The notes: generated from the sequence alone by a model not told the origin. Numbered from the stretch's first letter, positions 15,998 to 24,491 are shown. The stretch: DNA of 38,250 nucleotides from an uncultured Opitutia bacterium (GCA_903873805.1 CAIQQB010000077.1:1-38250), one strand, 5' to 3'. Numbers and translations are program-made.

Positions 15998-17356
15998 ATG
16001 GGATTCTTCGACCGTCTGGCCGGCAAAAAGCCCGCGCCACCTTCTCCGTCCGCCCCCAGCCCGGTGCCGCCCACCCCGTCCGCCGGCGGTTCCACCGTCG
16101 GGCCGCGCCTCGCCGCCGCCCGCGAAAAGCTCGCGGCCCGCGATCTCGCCGGGGCCGTCGCCATCTACGACGAGGTGCTCGCGCTTGCCGGCGAGCGCGC
16201 CGACGTCCTCGTCGCCATTTCGGGCGACCTCGGCTCCGCCGGACACGTGGCCGAGATCGTGGAGTTGATTGCGCCGCGCTACGATGCCCAGCGCCACGGC
16301 CCCGCCACCGGTCTCAATGTGCTCCAGGCTTACCTCGCCCTGCGCCAGACTGCCCCGGCACAGCATGTGCTCGATGTGCTCTTCGGCCTGGCGCGTCCCG
16401 AGCTCGAGGAGCGGCTCCACGGCTTTTCGAACGCCCTGGCCGAACTGATCGAGGCCGAGCGGCGCGGCCAGCTGCCGCTGCCCGAAGCCGTCGGGGCGGA
16501 TCCGGCGCGCCGGCCCACCATCGCGCTTGTCAGCCTCAGCAAACCAATCTGGTTTTACGGCCTCGAGCCGCTGGCTGCCGCGCTGCTGCCGCCGAAGGAC
16601 CGTTCGGTCCGCCGCATCGCCTTTGCGCAACTCGCCCTGCCCGGCGCCCACCCCGACCTCGCCGCCGCCATCCGGCTGCCCGAGGACGAACTGGGCCGGC
16701 TCTCGCGCGCGCTGCCGCTGTGGCTCGCGGAGGATTTCTACTTTTCGCCGCATTACGATCCCATCGCCGCCATCGGCCTGTTCGACGATCCCGAGACCGG
16801 CAAACACCCCGCCCTGTTCGGGGTCGAGTGGACGACCGAGAATCTCCGCCAGCTGGTGGACACGGCCGGCCAGGGGATCGACTACATTGTCACCGGGGCG
16901 CTGAGCCAGCGGGCCGCCGATTACGAGCTGCTGCTGCGGGTGTGGGAGGTGAAAAAATTCCGCGAGCGCAAGACTTTCACCGCGTGCTGGACACCCGCCA
17001 CCGCGGACGCCGAACTGACCAAGCTACTCGGCCAGGTCCGGACCTTCATGGAGTGGGCGCCCGAAACCCGCGGGCTCGCCCATGCGCCGCCGGCGCAGCC
17101 GCGCGCCTGGCTCGACAACCTGGGGGCGTCGCTGGCGTTTTTTCTCAGCGACAAGAACCTGCTGCCGAAGGACCGCCTCGCCGACCCGGCGGGGGCGCTC
17201 GCCCGGGCGGCCCAGAGTGCAGCGGCCGGCGAGGCCGCCTCGCTCGCCTGCCTCACGCTGCGCGCCCGGGGCGCACGGCTCGGCTTCGCGGCCCCGGGCG
17301 AACTCCACCTCGCAAAGACCCCGTTGGTCGAACAGGCCCGGCAGATTTTAGGGTAA
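15998..17356 (+). CDS. Unknown 452-residue protein, TPR-like N-terminal part
   Basis: A 452-residue soluble protein 37 bp after the rhombosortase gene and likely in the same transcript. The start MGFFDRLAGKKPAPP is followed by a proline-rich linker and a helical region (KLAARDLAGAVAIYDEVLA) that looks TPR-like. The rest includes IALVSLSKPIWFYGLEPLA and WLAEDFYFSPHYDPIAAIGL, with no recognised motif. No signal peptide or membrane segment is visible. It is not known to belong to the rhombosortase system; its position is the only link. Coding status is supported by the long open frame in one phase and a consistent amino-acid composition. Confidence 0.75.
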   Translation: MGFFDRLAGKKPAPPSPSAPSPVPPTPSAGGSTVGPRLAAAREKLAARDLAGAVAIYDEVLALAGERADVLVAISGDLGSAGHVAEIVELIAPRYDAQRHGPATGLNVLQAYLALRQTAPAQHVLDVLFGLARPELEERLHGFSNALAELIEAERRGQLPLPEAVGADPARRPTIALVSLSKPIWFYGLEPLAAALLPPKDRSVRRIAFAQLALPGAHPDLAAAIRLPEDELGRLSRALPLWLAEDFYFSPHYDPIAAIGLFDDPETGKHPALFGVEWTTENLRQLVDTAGQGIDYIVTGALSQRAADYELLLRVWEVKKFRERKTFTACWTPATADAELTKLLGQVRTFMEWAPETRGLAHAPPAQPRAWLDNLGASLAFFLSDKNLLPKDRLADPAGALARAAQSAAAGEAASLACLTLRARGARLGFAAPGELHLAKTPLVEQARQILG

Positions 17357-17487
17357 GGTGCGTCGGCGCCTGATCCCGCCACTCACGCGGCGGGCCACAT
17401 TCACCGTGTAGCCCTGCGCGTGAGCGCAAGGATCAGAGCGTGCCGGTCGTCGCCGATGGAAATGCGGCCGGCAGTTTGATTTGCGCT

Positions 17488-17545
17488 CCGGCTTCTCCCG
17501 AAGCGGGCCACTAAAGAACGTAGCCCGGCGCGGGAGAGCCGGGAT
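17488..17545. repeat. GCCCGGCTCGGGAGAGCC-type palindromic repeat, copy 1
   Basis: Inverted repeat in the 221-bp gap before rlmN. The arms are TCCGGCTTCTCCCGAAGCGG (from 17488) and the matching TAGCCCGGCGCGGGAGAGCC (to 17545), with a loop of about ten bases. A 26-bp stretch at 17520-17545 matches the reverse complement of 28822-28847 at 25 positions, so this is a dispersed family. Confidence 0.7.
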
Positions 17546-17577
17546 CCGATCGCCGGCCCGCGCTGGCGCGACATTTG

Positions 17578-18684
17578 TCAGCCCCCCGCCACCGCAAGCT
17601 GGCCGCAGCCGGCGGCGATGTCGATTCCGCGCCGCTGGCGCACCGTACTCGGCAGCGCAAACTCGTGGGCGAGGATCTGCTGAAACCGTTTCGCGGCCTC
17701 GCTCCGGGTCGGGGCGCCGCCGTAGCCCGCGGTGGGATTGAGCGGGATCAGGTTCACCTGGGCGGGCAGATCCTGCAGCAGCCGGCCTACAGCGCGGGCG
17801 TTCTCCACGGAGTCGTTCTTTCCCTCGATCAGCGTCCACTCGTAGAAAATGCGCCGGCCCGTCGCGGTGCTGTAGGTGCGGCAGGCCGCCATCAGTTCGT
17901 CGAGCGGCCACTTTTTTGCCGCCGGCACCAGCGCGGCGCGCTCCTCCTGAGTGGCGGCATGCAGCGAGACGGCGAGATGCATCGGGCGCTTTTCCGCCGC
18001 GAGGCGCAGGATGCCCGGAACCACGCCAACGGTGCTGACGGTAATGCGTTCCGCACCGAGCGCGAGGCCGTTGGAATCGCGCAGAATGTCCACCGCCTGC
18101 ATCACCGCATCGTAGTTGTGCAACGGCTCGCCCATGCCCATCAGGACCACGTTGCGCAGGCGGGGGATTGTTGTAGCCGGGGTCGCCGACCCCGGTTTCC
18201 GTTGCACACCGGGGTCAGCGACCCCGGCTACAGTTCGCAGCGCCCGCGCGACGTGCACGGCCTGGGCGACGATCTCGCCGGGGGTCAGATGGCGGGTGTA
18301 GCCCATCTGGCCCGTAGCGCAGAATACGCAGCCCATCGCGCAGCCGACCTGGCTCGACACGCACGCCGTCACCCGGCCGGTGAAGCGCATCAGGACGGTC
18401 TCAATGCGTTCGCCGTCGGCCAGCGCGAGGAGATATTTGCGGGTGAAGCCGTCGGCCGAATCGGTCTCGAGCGCCGTGGGCAGCCGGCCGATCAGGGTTT
18501 CGGCGGCGAGCCGCGCGCGCACCTTCGCGGGCACCTCCGGCATGGCGGCCAGCGAGTCGGCCAGCTCCAGATAGAGGTAGTTCCACAGCCGCGCCGCATG
18601 CACCGAACTGAACCCCCAGCGCCCGAGCAGCTGACCCAGCTCCCCGCGGGTGAGGTCGTAGAGATTGATCGGTGGCGGCGGCAT
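17578..18684 (-). CDS. rlmN: Dual-specificity 23S rRNA/tRNA methyltransferase RlmN
   Basis: A 368-residue radical-SAM enzyme that methylates C2 of A2503 in 23S rRNA and A37 of some tRNAs. SSQVGCAMGCVFCATG carries the three cluster cysteines, VVLMGMGEPLHNYDAV is the family signature, and RGIDIAAGCGQL near the end holds the methyl-accepting Cys. An N-terminal helical region precedes the barrel. Between helix QAVHVARAL and strand RNVVLMGMGEP the protein has an extra piece, TVAGVADPG through SATPAT (about residues 152-171), encoded by a 61-bp palindromic repeat. In E. coli RlmN the same site is a variable loop. The ATG at 18684 is preferred over a TTG further up. Divergent from the SDR gene. Confidence 0.95.
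   Translation of the reverse strand: MPPPPINLYDLTRGELGQLLGRWGFSSVHAARLWNYLYLELADSLAAMPEVPAKVRARLAAETLIGRLPTALETDSADGFTRKYLLALADGERIETVLMRFTGRVTACVSSQVGCAMGCVFCATGQMGYTRHLTPGEIVAQAVHVARALRTVAGVADPGVQRKPGSATPATTIPRLRNVVLMGMGEPLHNYDAVMQAVDILRDSNGLALGAERITVSTVGVVPGILRLAAEKRPMHLAVSLHAATQEERAALVPAAKKWPLDELMAACRTYSTATGRRIFYEWTLIEGKNDSVENARAVGRLLQDLPAQVNLIPLNPTAGYGGAPTRSEAAKRFQQILAHEFALPSTVRQRRGIDIAAGCGQLAVAGG
18172..18232. repeat. GTAGCCGGGGTCG-type palindrome inside rlmN
   Basis: Two 24-bp arms (18172-18195 and 18209-18232) pair at 23 of 24 positions across a 13-base loop. The arms start TGTAGCCGGGGTCGCC and end with the reverse. The arm 18172-18195 is identical over all 24 bases to 29558-29581 in the RumA-like gene. 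The frame is kept, adding about 20 residues to RlmN. Confidence 0.88.
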
Positions 18685-18742
18685 GGTGGAACCCTGCGAA
18701 TCCGCGCTTTGATTCCGCGGTGGCAAGCCCTAACATGCCGGG

Positions 18743-19648
18743 ATGGCCAACAAAGCAATCCTGGCGGGCGGCAGCGGTTTTCTCGGCCGGGCTCTGGCCC
18801 GCGAGCTGGTGCGGGGTGGCTGGCAGGTCGTGGTCCTCACCCGCACCCCGCAGGAACCGGGAGACGTCGCCTGGGATGCCACCACCCTGGGACCGTGGGC
18901 CGACGAGCTGGAGGGCGCCGCCGCGATCGTGAATTTCACCGGCCGCAGCGTCAACTGCATCCACACGCCGGAAAACAAGCGGCTGATCCTCGAGTCCCGG
19001 GTGAACTCCGTGCGCGTGCTCGGCGCAGCGGTCGCCCGCTGCCACCGGCCGCCACCGGTCTGGGTGCAATGCGCCACGCTGGCGCTCTATGGGAATGCCG
19101 GCGACCGGGTGTGCGACGAGCAGGCGCCGCTTGCGGATGATTTTTCGGCCCAGGTCAGCCGCCAATGGGAGGCCGCCTTCGCCGCCGTAGCCGCCCCAGG
19201 GTTGCGCCAGGTCGTGCTGCGCATCGGCATCGTGCTTGGGCCCGGCGGCGGTGGCCTGACCCCGCTCGCCAAACTGGCGCGACGGTTTCTCGGCGGCACG
19301 GTCGGCAGCGGGCGGCAGTATTTCAGCTGGCTGCACCTGGCCGACATGAACGGGATTATTCTTCGCGCGCTGTCCCAACCCGAAATGGCCGGGGCCTACA
19401 ACGCCTGTGCGCCGAATCCCGTCACCAACGCCGAGTTCATGCGCGCGCTCCGGCACGCCGTCGGTCGGCCCTGGAGCCCGCCGGCCCCGGAGTGGGCGGT
19501 GCGATTTGGCGCCCATTACTTCATGCGGACCGATGCGGATCTCGCCCTCACCGGCCGGCGCTGCGTGCCGCGCCGGCTGTTGGAAGAGGGCTATCAGTTC
19601 CAGTTTCCCGAGCTGGGCCCCGCCTTGCGCGACGCGCTCGCCGAGTAG
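18743..19648 (+). CDS. TIGR01777-type NAD-dependent epimerase/dehydratase (YfcH-like)
   Basis: A 301-residue atypical short-chain dehydrogenase with an N-terminal Rossmann motif AILAGGSGFLGRALARELV (residues 5-23) and a C-terminal DUF1731-like tail. Family features include IVNFTGRSVNC, ESRVNSVRVLGAA, VQCATLALYGNAGDR, WEAAFAAVA and RIGIVLGPGGGGLTPLAK. The C-terminal RRCVPRRLLEEGYQFQFPEL is characteristic. The E. coli member YfcH has no firm function, so a role is not assigned. It lies divergent from rlmN with 58 bp between start codons and converges on the aldo/keto reductase gene. Confidence 0.88.
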   Translation: MANKAILAGGSGFLGRALARELVRGGWQVVVLTRTPQEPGDVAWDATTLGPWADELEGAAAIVNFTGRSVNCIHTPENKRLILESRVNSVRVLGAAVARCHRPPPVWVQCATLALYGNAGDRVCDEQAPLADDFSAQVSRQWEAAFAAVAAPGLRQVVLRIGIVLGPGGGGLTPLAKLARRFLGGTVGSGRQYFSWLHLADMNGIILRALSQPEMAGAYNACAPNPVTNAEFMRALRHAVGRPWSPPAPEWAVRFGAHYFMRTDADLALTGRRCVPRRLLEEGYQFQFPELGPALRDALAE

Positions 19649-19716
19649 CCGCATCCCGGCATTGCCGCGCGGGATCAACCCGTCTTCCCCTTCGCCCGCT
19701 GCCTTTCATCCCGGGC

Positions 19717-19757
19717 TCCCACTAACATGTCTACTAATAGTTGACATGTTAGTGGGA
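19717..19757. repeat. 41-bp perfect AT-richer palindrome
   Basis: TCCCACTAACATGTC (19717-19731) and its exact reverse complement GACATGTTAGTGGGA (19743-19757) enclose TACTAATAGTT, itself partly palindromic. All 15 pairs of the stem are perfect. It lies in the 143-bp gap between two convergent genes. It is far lower in GC than the surroundings. It could be a transcript end, a protein-binding site or a remnant of a mobile element. Confidence 0.8.
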
Positions 19758-19791
19758 AGCTTGGTCTCATGCGTGGCCTTGCTTGGTGGCC

Positions 19792-20712
19792 TCACTCGAC
19801 GGCCTGCGGGTGGTCGGGCTGGCCGATCTCGAGGCTCGCGGCGGCAGCGTTGGCCCGGACCTGCTCCGGGGACTTGCAGCCGGGGATGACCGCCGTCACC
19901 GCGGGATTCCGGAGACACCACGCCAGCGCCCACTGCGCCATCGGCACGCCCACTGGAAGCTCTGTGGCGGCGATGCGCTCCACCTCCGCGAGCTTCAGAT
20001 CCCGGCCCTCTTTCATCAGGGCCTCGCGCACGTCGGTCGCCGGAAACACCGCGCCGGGCTTGTATTTACCCGAGAGATATCCGCTGGCCAGCGGTACGCG
20101 GGCGAACACGCCAAGGTTTTGGCGGCGGCAAGACGGGAGGACGTTTTCCTCCGCCTCGCGCTGGAGGCGGTTGTAAACGACCTGGATCGTGCTCGCGCCA
20201 ACGGCGATGGCGCGGTCGGTCTGGTGCAGGTTGGTAGGTGGGCTGATGGAGAGGCCGAGGTGGCGCACCCGGCCCCGGGCCTGCTCCTGTTGCAACGCGG
20301 CCCAGAGGCCGCCGGTCTCGAACTCCACGTCATTGGCGGAATGGCATTGCAGCAGGTCGACGTAGTCCGTGCGCAGGGCCTTGAGCGAGGCGTCGAGCTG
20401 GCGGGACACGTCGGTGGGATCAAAATGCATCGACCGCTCGAACGGCCGGTGGAAGTGGTGGCCGAACTTGGTGGCGATGATCCAGCGGTCGCGCCGGCTG
20501 GCGAGCGCGCCGCCGACCAGGCTCTCGGACAGGTGGTCGCCGTAGCATTCTGCGGTATCCAGAAAGTTGATGCCGCAGTCGTCCGCCGCGTCAAAGATGG
20601 CGGCCACTGCGGCGGGGGTGAAATCCATCCCCCATTCGCCGCCAAACTGCCAGGTGCCGACGCCGACGACGGAGACTTTCAGGCCGGTGCGGCCGAGGGT
20701 GCGGTAGAGCAT
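19792..20712 (-). CDS. Aldo/keto reductase
   Basis: A 306-residue NADPH-dependent oxidoreductase with the (beta/alpha)8 fold. The catalytic tetrad is Asp52 and Tyr57 in FLDTAECYGD, Lys82 in IIATKFGHH and His124 in LLQCHSAND. The N terminus RTLGRTGLKVSVVGVGTWQF is standard and the cofactor-binding end is AVIPGCKSPEQVRANAAA. The group resembles the YghZ/YajO-type reductases; substrate is unknown. It follows the GH88 gene by 64 bp on the same strand, so it may belong to a sugar-breakdown unit with that hydrolase and the M20 peptidase. Confidence 0.92.
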   Translation of the reverse strand: MLYRTLGRTGLKVSVVGVGTWQFGGEWGMDFTPAAVAAIFDAADDCGINFLDTAECYGDHLSESLVGGALASRRDRWIIATKFGHHFHRPFERSMHFDPTDVSRQLDASLKALRTDYVDLLQCHSANDVEFETGGLWAALQQEQARGRVRHLGLSISPPTNLHQTDRAIAVGASTIQVVYNRLQREAEENVLPSCRRQNLGVFARVPLASGYLSGKYKPGAVFPATDVREALMKEGRDLKLAEVERIAATELPVGVPMAQWALAWCLRNPAVTAVIPGCKSPEQVRANAAAASLEIGQPDHPQAVE

Positions 20713-20776
20713 GGGCGCGGAAAGGATGAAGGATTAATGATGAAGCGGAGGCCCCGGCGCGGCGAACGGCCCCATC

Positions 20777-22147
20777 TCAGAAGAACGTGTAATAATTCCC
20801 CTCGGCGAGCCGGCGGATGAGGAGGGCGAGCTCCAGGGCATGGTAGTCGCCCCACATCGAGGACTCGCCGCAGGGAACCTTTTGGCCCCTGGGAAGGTGG
20901 TCCCAGCCGTTGGGCCGGTGATAGACACTGTGCAGCAACAGGCCCTGGTGTTTGGCGTCGGTTGCGAGATACGGTTCGGCAAACAGCGTGTCAGCGATGG
21001 TGAGTCCGGCCTGGAAGTAGGTCTTGCCGGCCAGCGGCGAGCCGTTGGCCATGAGCCAGCGGCCGAGGCGGATGAAACCCTGCGCGGCAATGGCGGCGGC
21101 GGAACTGTCCACCGGCTCCCAGACGTTGAATGGGTTGGCCTTCTTGTTCCGCCAGTCGCCGAGGCGGCCGAGATTGGGCGCGCCGCTGTCCCAGTAGGGC
21201 ACGCCGTCACGCGCCGAGTAACCCTCGAGGTAGTAATCGCAGGTGGCGCGGGCGGTCTGCAGCAGCAGGTCGGTCACAGCGCGACGGCCGCCGCCGTGGT
21301 CAAGTTGGTGGCCGGGCACCACGTCGATAAACTCGAGCAGCTCGGCGCAGCCGCAGATGACCCAGGCGGCGCCGCGCGTCCAGGTGGTGAACGGCGAATA
21401 ACCCTGCTGGCTCGACGGGCAGCGATACTGGCCGTCGGTGGGGTTGAAAAGACTCTCGTGGGCGACGCGGCCGCGCACGTCATAGGCATCGCGCCCGTGG
21501 CCGTGGTAAACGTTGAACCGGGCGGTGGTGGCGAGGTGTTCCAGCGCGCGGTCGAGCAGGTTGATCCGGCGGTCACCCTCGCCCATCAGCACGTGGCCGA
21601 GCTGGTGCGCCACGACGAGCGAGCGCAGCGAGCGGATCGTGTCGGCGAAGAGCGAATGCGGACCGTTGAAGGAATAGATGTAGCCCGTGCCGTGAGCGGT
21701 GGAGCTCCAGCGCGCGGCCTGGACGGCGCCGGAAACCTTGAGGGCGAGCTCGCAAAAGTTGAGCTCGTCGCGGCCGCCGTCGGCGCGGCCCTCGAGGATG
21801 AGGCGGCGGAGGTTGCCGTAGGTGGAGAGGTTGTTGAAGCCGTGGTCGTGGACGCCGGTGTGCGAGACATGCGACGCCATGAACTTCACCGTCTTCTCGC
21901 GGCCGAGCCGGAGCATGGCGGGATCGCCGGTCGCATCGAAATGGAGAAACGCCATCCCGAACTGGAAGCCCTGCGTCCACTCGGTCCAGCCGCGCGAAGT
22001 GTAGCGGCCGCGGACGGTGAAGACGGGCGTGCCTTTGGCGGGGTCCCAGGCGGCGTCGAGGGCGCGGATCTTCCGGCCGGCGAGTTCGAAGACGCGGTCC
22101 ACCTTGGGCTGGAGCCGTGGCGGGGTGAGGCGGGCGTCTATCTTCAT
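20777..22147 (-). CDS. Unsaturated glucuronyl hydrolase-like GH88 protein
   Basis: A 456-residue protein of the GH88/GH105 alpha/alpha-barrel hydrolases, which hydrate the double bond of unsaturated uronic acids left by polysaccharide lyases. The motif GVHDHGFNN carries Asp101 and SLFADTIRSL carries Asp169, matching the two catalytic aspartates of the family. Other landmarks are WTQGFQFGMAFLHF, QGYSPFTTWTRGAAWVICGC, PYWDSGAPNL and GESSMWGDYHALELAL. No signal peptide is visible, so it should act in the cytoplasm. The frame remains open far beyond this start, through the M20 gene's antisense phase, but the ATG at 22147 is where family sequence begins. Confidence 0.88.
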   Translation of the reverse strand: MKIDARLTPPRLQPKVDRVFELAGRKIRALDAAWDPAKGTPVFTVRGRYTSRGWTEWTQGFQFGMAFLHFDATGDPAMLRLGREKTVKFMASHVSHTGVHDHGFNNLSTYGNLRRLILEGRADGGRDELNFCELALKVSGAVQAARWSSTAHGTGYIYSFNGPHSLFADTIRSLRSLVVAHQLGHVLMGEGDRRINLLDRALEHLATTARFNVYHGHGRDAYDVRGRVAHESLFNPTDGQYRCPSSQQGYSPFTTWTRGAAWVICGCAELLEFIDVVPGHQLDHGGGRRAVTDLLLQTARATCDYYLEGYSARDGVPYWDSGAPNLGRLGDWRNKKANPFNVWEPVDSSAAAIAAQGFIRLGRWLMANGSPLAGKTYFQAGLTIADTLFAEPYLATDAKHQGLLLHSVYHRPNGWDHLPRGQKVPCGESSMWGDYHALELALLIRRLAEGNYYTFF

Positions 22148-22227
22148 GGCGGCGGAGTGAGAATGAAAAACGCCACGGCGCGAAACAAGGGCGAAAGCGC
22201 GGGGGGCACCCCGCCTGCATCGATATA

Positions 22228-23469
22228 TCAGCCGCCGAACGTCGTGAGCAGCTCCGCGTAGATCTTCGCGCTGCGGAGGAGCTCCCGGAGCGAGGCGCGC
22301 TCGTCGGCACCGTGTTCGTGCTCGCCACCGGGGCCGTAGCCGAGCGTCGGGATCTTCCGGTGCGCCGCGAAAAAGTGCATGTCGTTGAATCCGGTCGAGA
22401 CGTTGAAGACCGTCCGCCCGCCCCGCACGCGGCGCACGCAGCCGGCCATCGCCGCGAAAAACGGATGCGTCGGCGGCGTGTAGCACGGGTGGTTGTCGGA
22501 CACCTTGTCCACCGTGATGCGGCACTGCGGAATCTTTTTGGCCGCGGCCCGGAGAAAGGCGCGCAGCTCGCGCTCGGCCGACGCGACCGTCTCGCCGGGC
22601 AGCACGCGCCGGTCGATGGAGAAGCTCGCGAGGGCGGGCACGGTGTTGATCTTGCCGCCGGGGCCGGGGGCGAAGACCCCGCCGACGTTGAGCGTGGGGC
22701 GCATGAGCTTCCCTGCGGGCGTGCGCAGCGTGCGGCGGGCGAGCGTGCGCTTGTGGTCGTCGAGCGCGCGAACCAGCGCGGACATCTTCTCGAGCGCGTT
22801 GATGCCGAGGCCGGGCAGGCTGCCGTGCGCGGCGCGGCCGTGGACGGTGACGTTGAGCCACACGACACCGTTGTGGCCGCAGCAGATCGCGTTGCCCTCG
22901 CCGCCCTCCATCACGACTGCGTAGTCGGGCGCGATGGGCGCGTGTTCCACGAGCCAGCCGGCGCCGAGCGCGGAGTCGGTTTCCTCGTCGGCCGTGAATG
23001 ACACCTCGACGTTCAGCCGGGGCGCGGTGCGGGTGGCCCGGAGGGCGCGCAACGCGAGCAGGAGGGAGGCGATCGAGCCCTTCATGTCGGCGGTGCCGCG
23101 GCCGTAGATCCAGCCGCCCTCGACGGCGCCGCTGAACGGGCTGTCGTGGCGCCAGCCGCCGCCGGCGGGGACGACGTCGTAGTGGGCGTTGAAATGGATG
23201 GTCCTGGTCGCGCCGGGCGCGGCGAGTTTGCCGAGGACGTTGAAACGCGGGTAGCCGTGCTGGTCCTTCGGCAGCCGTTTCCGCAGGAGGGCCGGCGGAA
23301 TGGGGAGCCGCTGCGCCCGCAGGCCGGCCGCCTGCAGCTCGCGCGTGAGCAATGCCGTGATCGCAGCGTAGTGTTCGCCGGGCGGATTGACCGTAGGCAG
23401 GCGCACCAGCTGCCGGAGCAGCGCGGTGAGGTCGCCGGCATGGGCATCGAGGTAGGCGGCGGGCGTCAT
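22228..23469 (-). CDS. M20 family metallopeptidase (ArgE/DapE-like)
   Basis: A 413-residue zinc-dependent exopeptidase or deacylase. The metal ligands are visible: His96 and Asp98 in FNAHYDVVP, Asp128 in GRGTADMKG, and the Glu162-Glu163 pair in FTADEETDSALGAG, with later acidic and His residues at VMEGGEG and GPGGEHEHGADE. A dimerisation domain lies between, starting VTVHGRAAHGSLPG. ArgE, DapE and carboxypeptidase G2-like proteins share this; the substrate is not determined. The gene opens the minus-strand run M20, GH88, aldo/keto reductase. A GTTCTC-type repeat begins 6 bp upstream of its start codon. Confidence 0.92.
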   Translation of the reverse strand: MTPAAYLDAHAGDLTALLRQLVRLPTVNPPGEHYAAITALLTRELQAAGLRAQRLPIPPALLRKRLPKDQHGYPRFNVLGKLAAPGATRTIHFNAHYDVVPAGGGWRHDSPFSGAVEGGWIYGRGTADMKGSIASLLLALRALRATRTAPRLNVEVSFTADEETDSALGAGWLVEHAPIAPDYAVVMEGGEGNAICCGHNGVVWLNVTVHGRAAHGSLPGLGINALEKMSALVRALDDHKRTLARRTLRTPAGKLMRPTLNVGGVFAPGPGGKINTVPALASFSIDRRVLPGETVASAERELRAFLRAAAKKIPQCRITVDKVSDNHPCYTPPTHPFFAAMAGCVRRVRGGRTVFNVSTGFNDMHFFAAHRKIPTLGYGPGGEHEHGADERASLRELLRSAKIYAELLTTFGG

Positions 23470-23474
23470 GGTTC

Positions 23475-23562
23475 CAAATCGTTCTCGTTCTCCTACTCAT
23501 TCTCGTTCTCCGGATTGGGAAAGATGGAGAACGCGCAGGAGAAAGAGAACGAGAACGATTTA
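23475..23562. repeat. GTTCTC-type inverted repeat, gene-less copy B
   Basis: A hairpin-forming copy of the element that encloses the four-helix-bundle gene. The left arm begins AAATCGTTCTCGTTCTC and the right arm ends with its exact 17-base complement; the inner ends share GTTCTCC/GGAGAAC. Only about 14 bases separate the arms. Both arms match the ends of copy A. Lies between the M20 gene start and the pdxH region. Confidence 0.8.
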
Positions 23563-23619
23563 ACGCCATGAGCGGCGGCTGGCGCAACCGCAATTCCGCC
23601 TGAGCCTGAACACGGCCTT

Positions 23620-23764
23620 TGAACCGCGAATGGACGCAAAGGAACGCGAATGGCAGACCAACATGACCGGGTGGCTGGTGCGGAAGTGCCTTTGATGATT
23701 CGATTTCCCCCTGCGTTCCAACTCCCTCAGGGAATCGCGTGCATTCGTGTCCATTTGCGGTTTC
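23620..23764. repeat. AACCGCGAATGGACACGAATG-type inverted repeats
   Basis: Inverted arms at 23620-23652 (contains AACCGCGAATGGACGCAAA) and 23738-23764 (contains CGTGTCCATTTGCGG) flank about 85 bp. The 371-bp gap 23470-23840 holds this pair, copy B of the GTTCTC repeat and a candidate promoter, and no gene. Confidence 0.65.
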
Positions 23765-23799
23765 CCGGTTCTGGCGCCGGCTTGGGTCCCGTTTGTCTT

Positions 23800-23828
23800 T
23801 TGACAGTGTTCCCGTTGCACCCCATCCT
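23800..23828 (+). promoter_or_regulatory. Candidate sigma-70 promoter for pdxH
   Basis: A perfect -35 TTGACA at 23800-23805 is followed after 17 bases by CATCCT (three of six matches to TATAAT). The start of transcription would be only a few bases before the pdxH ATG, so it would give a nearly leaderless mRNA. The -10 is weak, so this is tentative. Confidence 0.35.
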
Positions 23829-23840
23829 GCCTGAACCGAC

Positions 23841-24479
23841 ATGTCCCTCGCCGATCTCCGCAAAGACTACGCCCTCGCCGGGCTCCTGGAAAAGGACTTG
23901 GCCCGCGACCCCTTCCGCCAGTTTGAGAAATGGTTCCAGGAGGCCGAGGCCGCCAAGCTGCCCGAACCGAACGCCATGATCTTCTCGACCGCCGGGGCCG
24001 ACGGCCGGCCTTCCGCCCGTACGCTGCTGCTGAAGGGCCTGGACGGACGCGGGTTCCTTTTTTTTGGCAACTATGAGAGCCGCAAGGGCCGCGAACTCGC
24101 GGTCAATCCGCGCGGCACCATGCTGTTTCCCTGGCTGGCCCTGGAGCGGCAGGTGATCGTGGAGGGCGCGGTCACCCGCATTTCGCGCGAGGAGAGCGCG
24201 GCGTATTTCCATTCGCGGCCCCAGGCCAGCCAGCTCGGTGCCTGGGCCTCGCAGCAGAGCACCATTATCGCCAACCGGGCGATGCTGGAGGCGAGCATGA
24301 AGGCGGTGGAAAAGAAATATGCCGGCACCGAGGTGCCCCTGCCCCCAACCTGGGGCGGCTGGCGGCTGGCGCCGGAGGCCGTGGAATTCTGGCAGGGCCG
24401 CCGCAGCCGCCTGCACGACCGGCTGCGCTACCGCCGCGAAGCGAGCGGTGACTGGGTCGTCGAGCGGCTGTCGCCCTGA
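23841..24479 (+). CDS. pdxH: Pyridoxamine 5'-phosphate oxidase
   Basis: A 212-residue FMN enzyme that oxidises pyridoxamine or pyridoxine 5'-phosphate to pyridoxal 5'-phosphate in the cytoplasm. Landmarks are [15 protein letters not shown] at the start, [34 protein letters not shown] with [38 protein letters not shown] and the C-terminal [14 protein letters not shown], which contains residues that bind FMN and PLP. Length is typical. The histidine kinase gene starts 12 bp after its stop, suggesting one transcript. Confidence 0.96.
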   Translation: MSLADLRKDYALAGLLEKDLARDPFRQFEKWFQEAEAAKLPEPNAMIFSTAGADGRPSARTLLLKGLDGRGFLFFGNYESRKGRELAVNPRGTMLFPWLALERQVIVEGAVTRISREESAAYFHSRPQASQLGAWASQQSTIIANRAMLEASMKAVEKKYAGTEVPLPPTWGGWRLAPEAVEFWQGRRSRLHDRLRYRREASGDWVVERLSP

Positions 24480-24491
24480 CCCGTTCCGCCT

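Noticed and set aside
20777..23863. A single 1028-codon open frame on the minus strand
   Set aside because: Only its last 456 codons resemble GH88. The rest runs antiphase through the M20 gene and is arginine-rich, so it is not a fusion protein.
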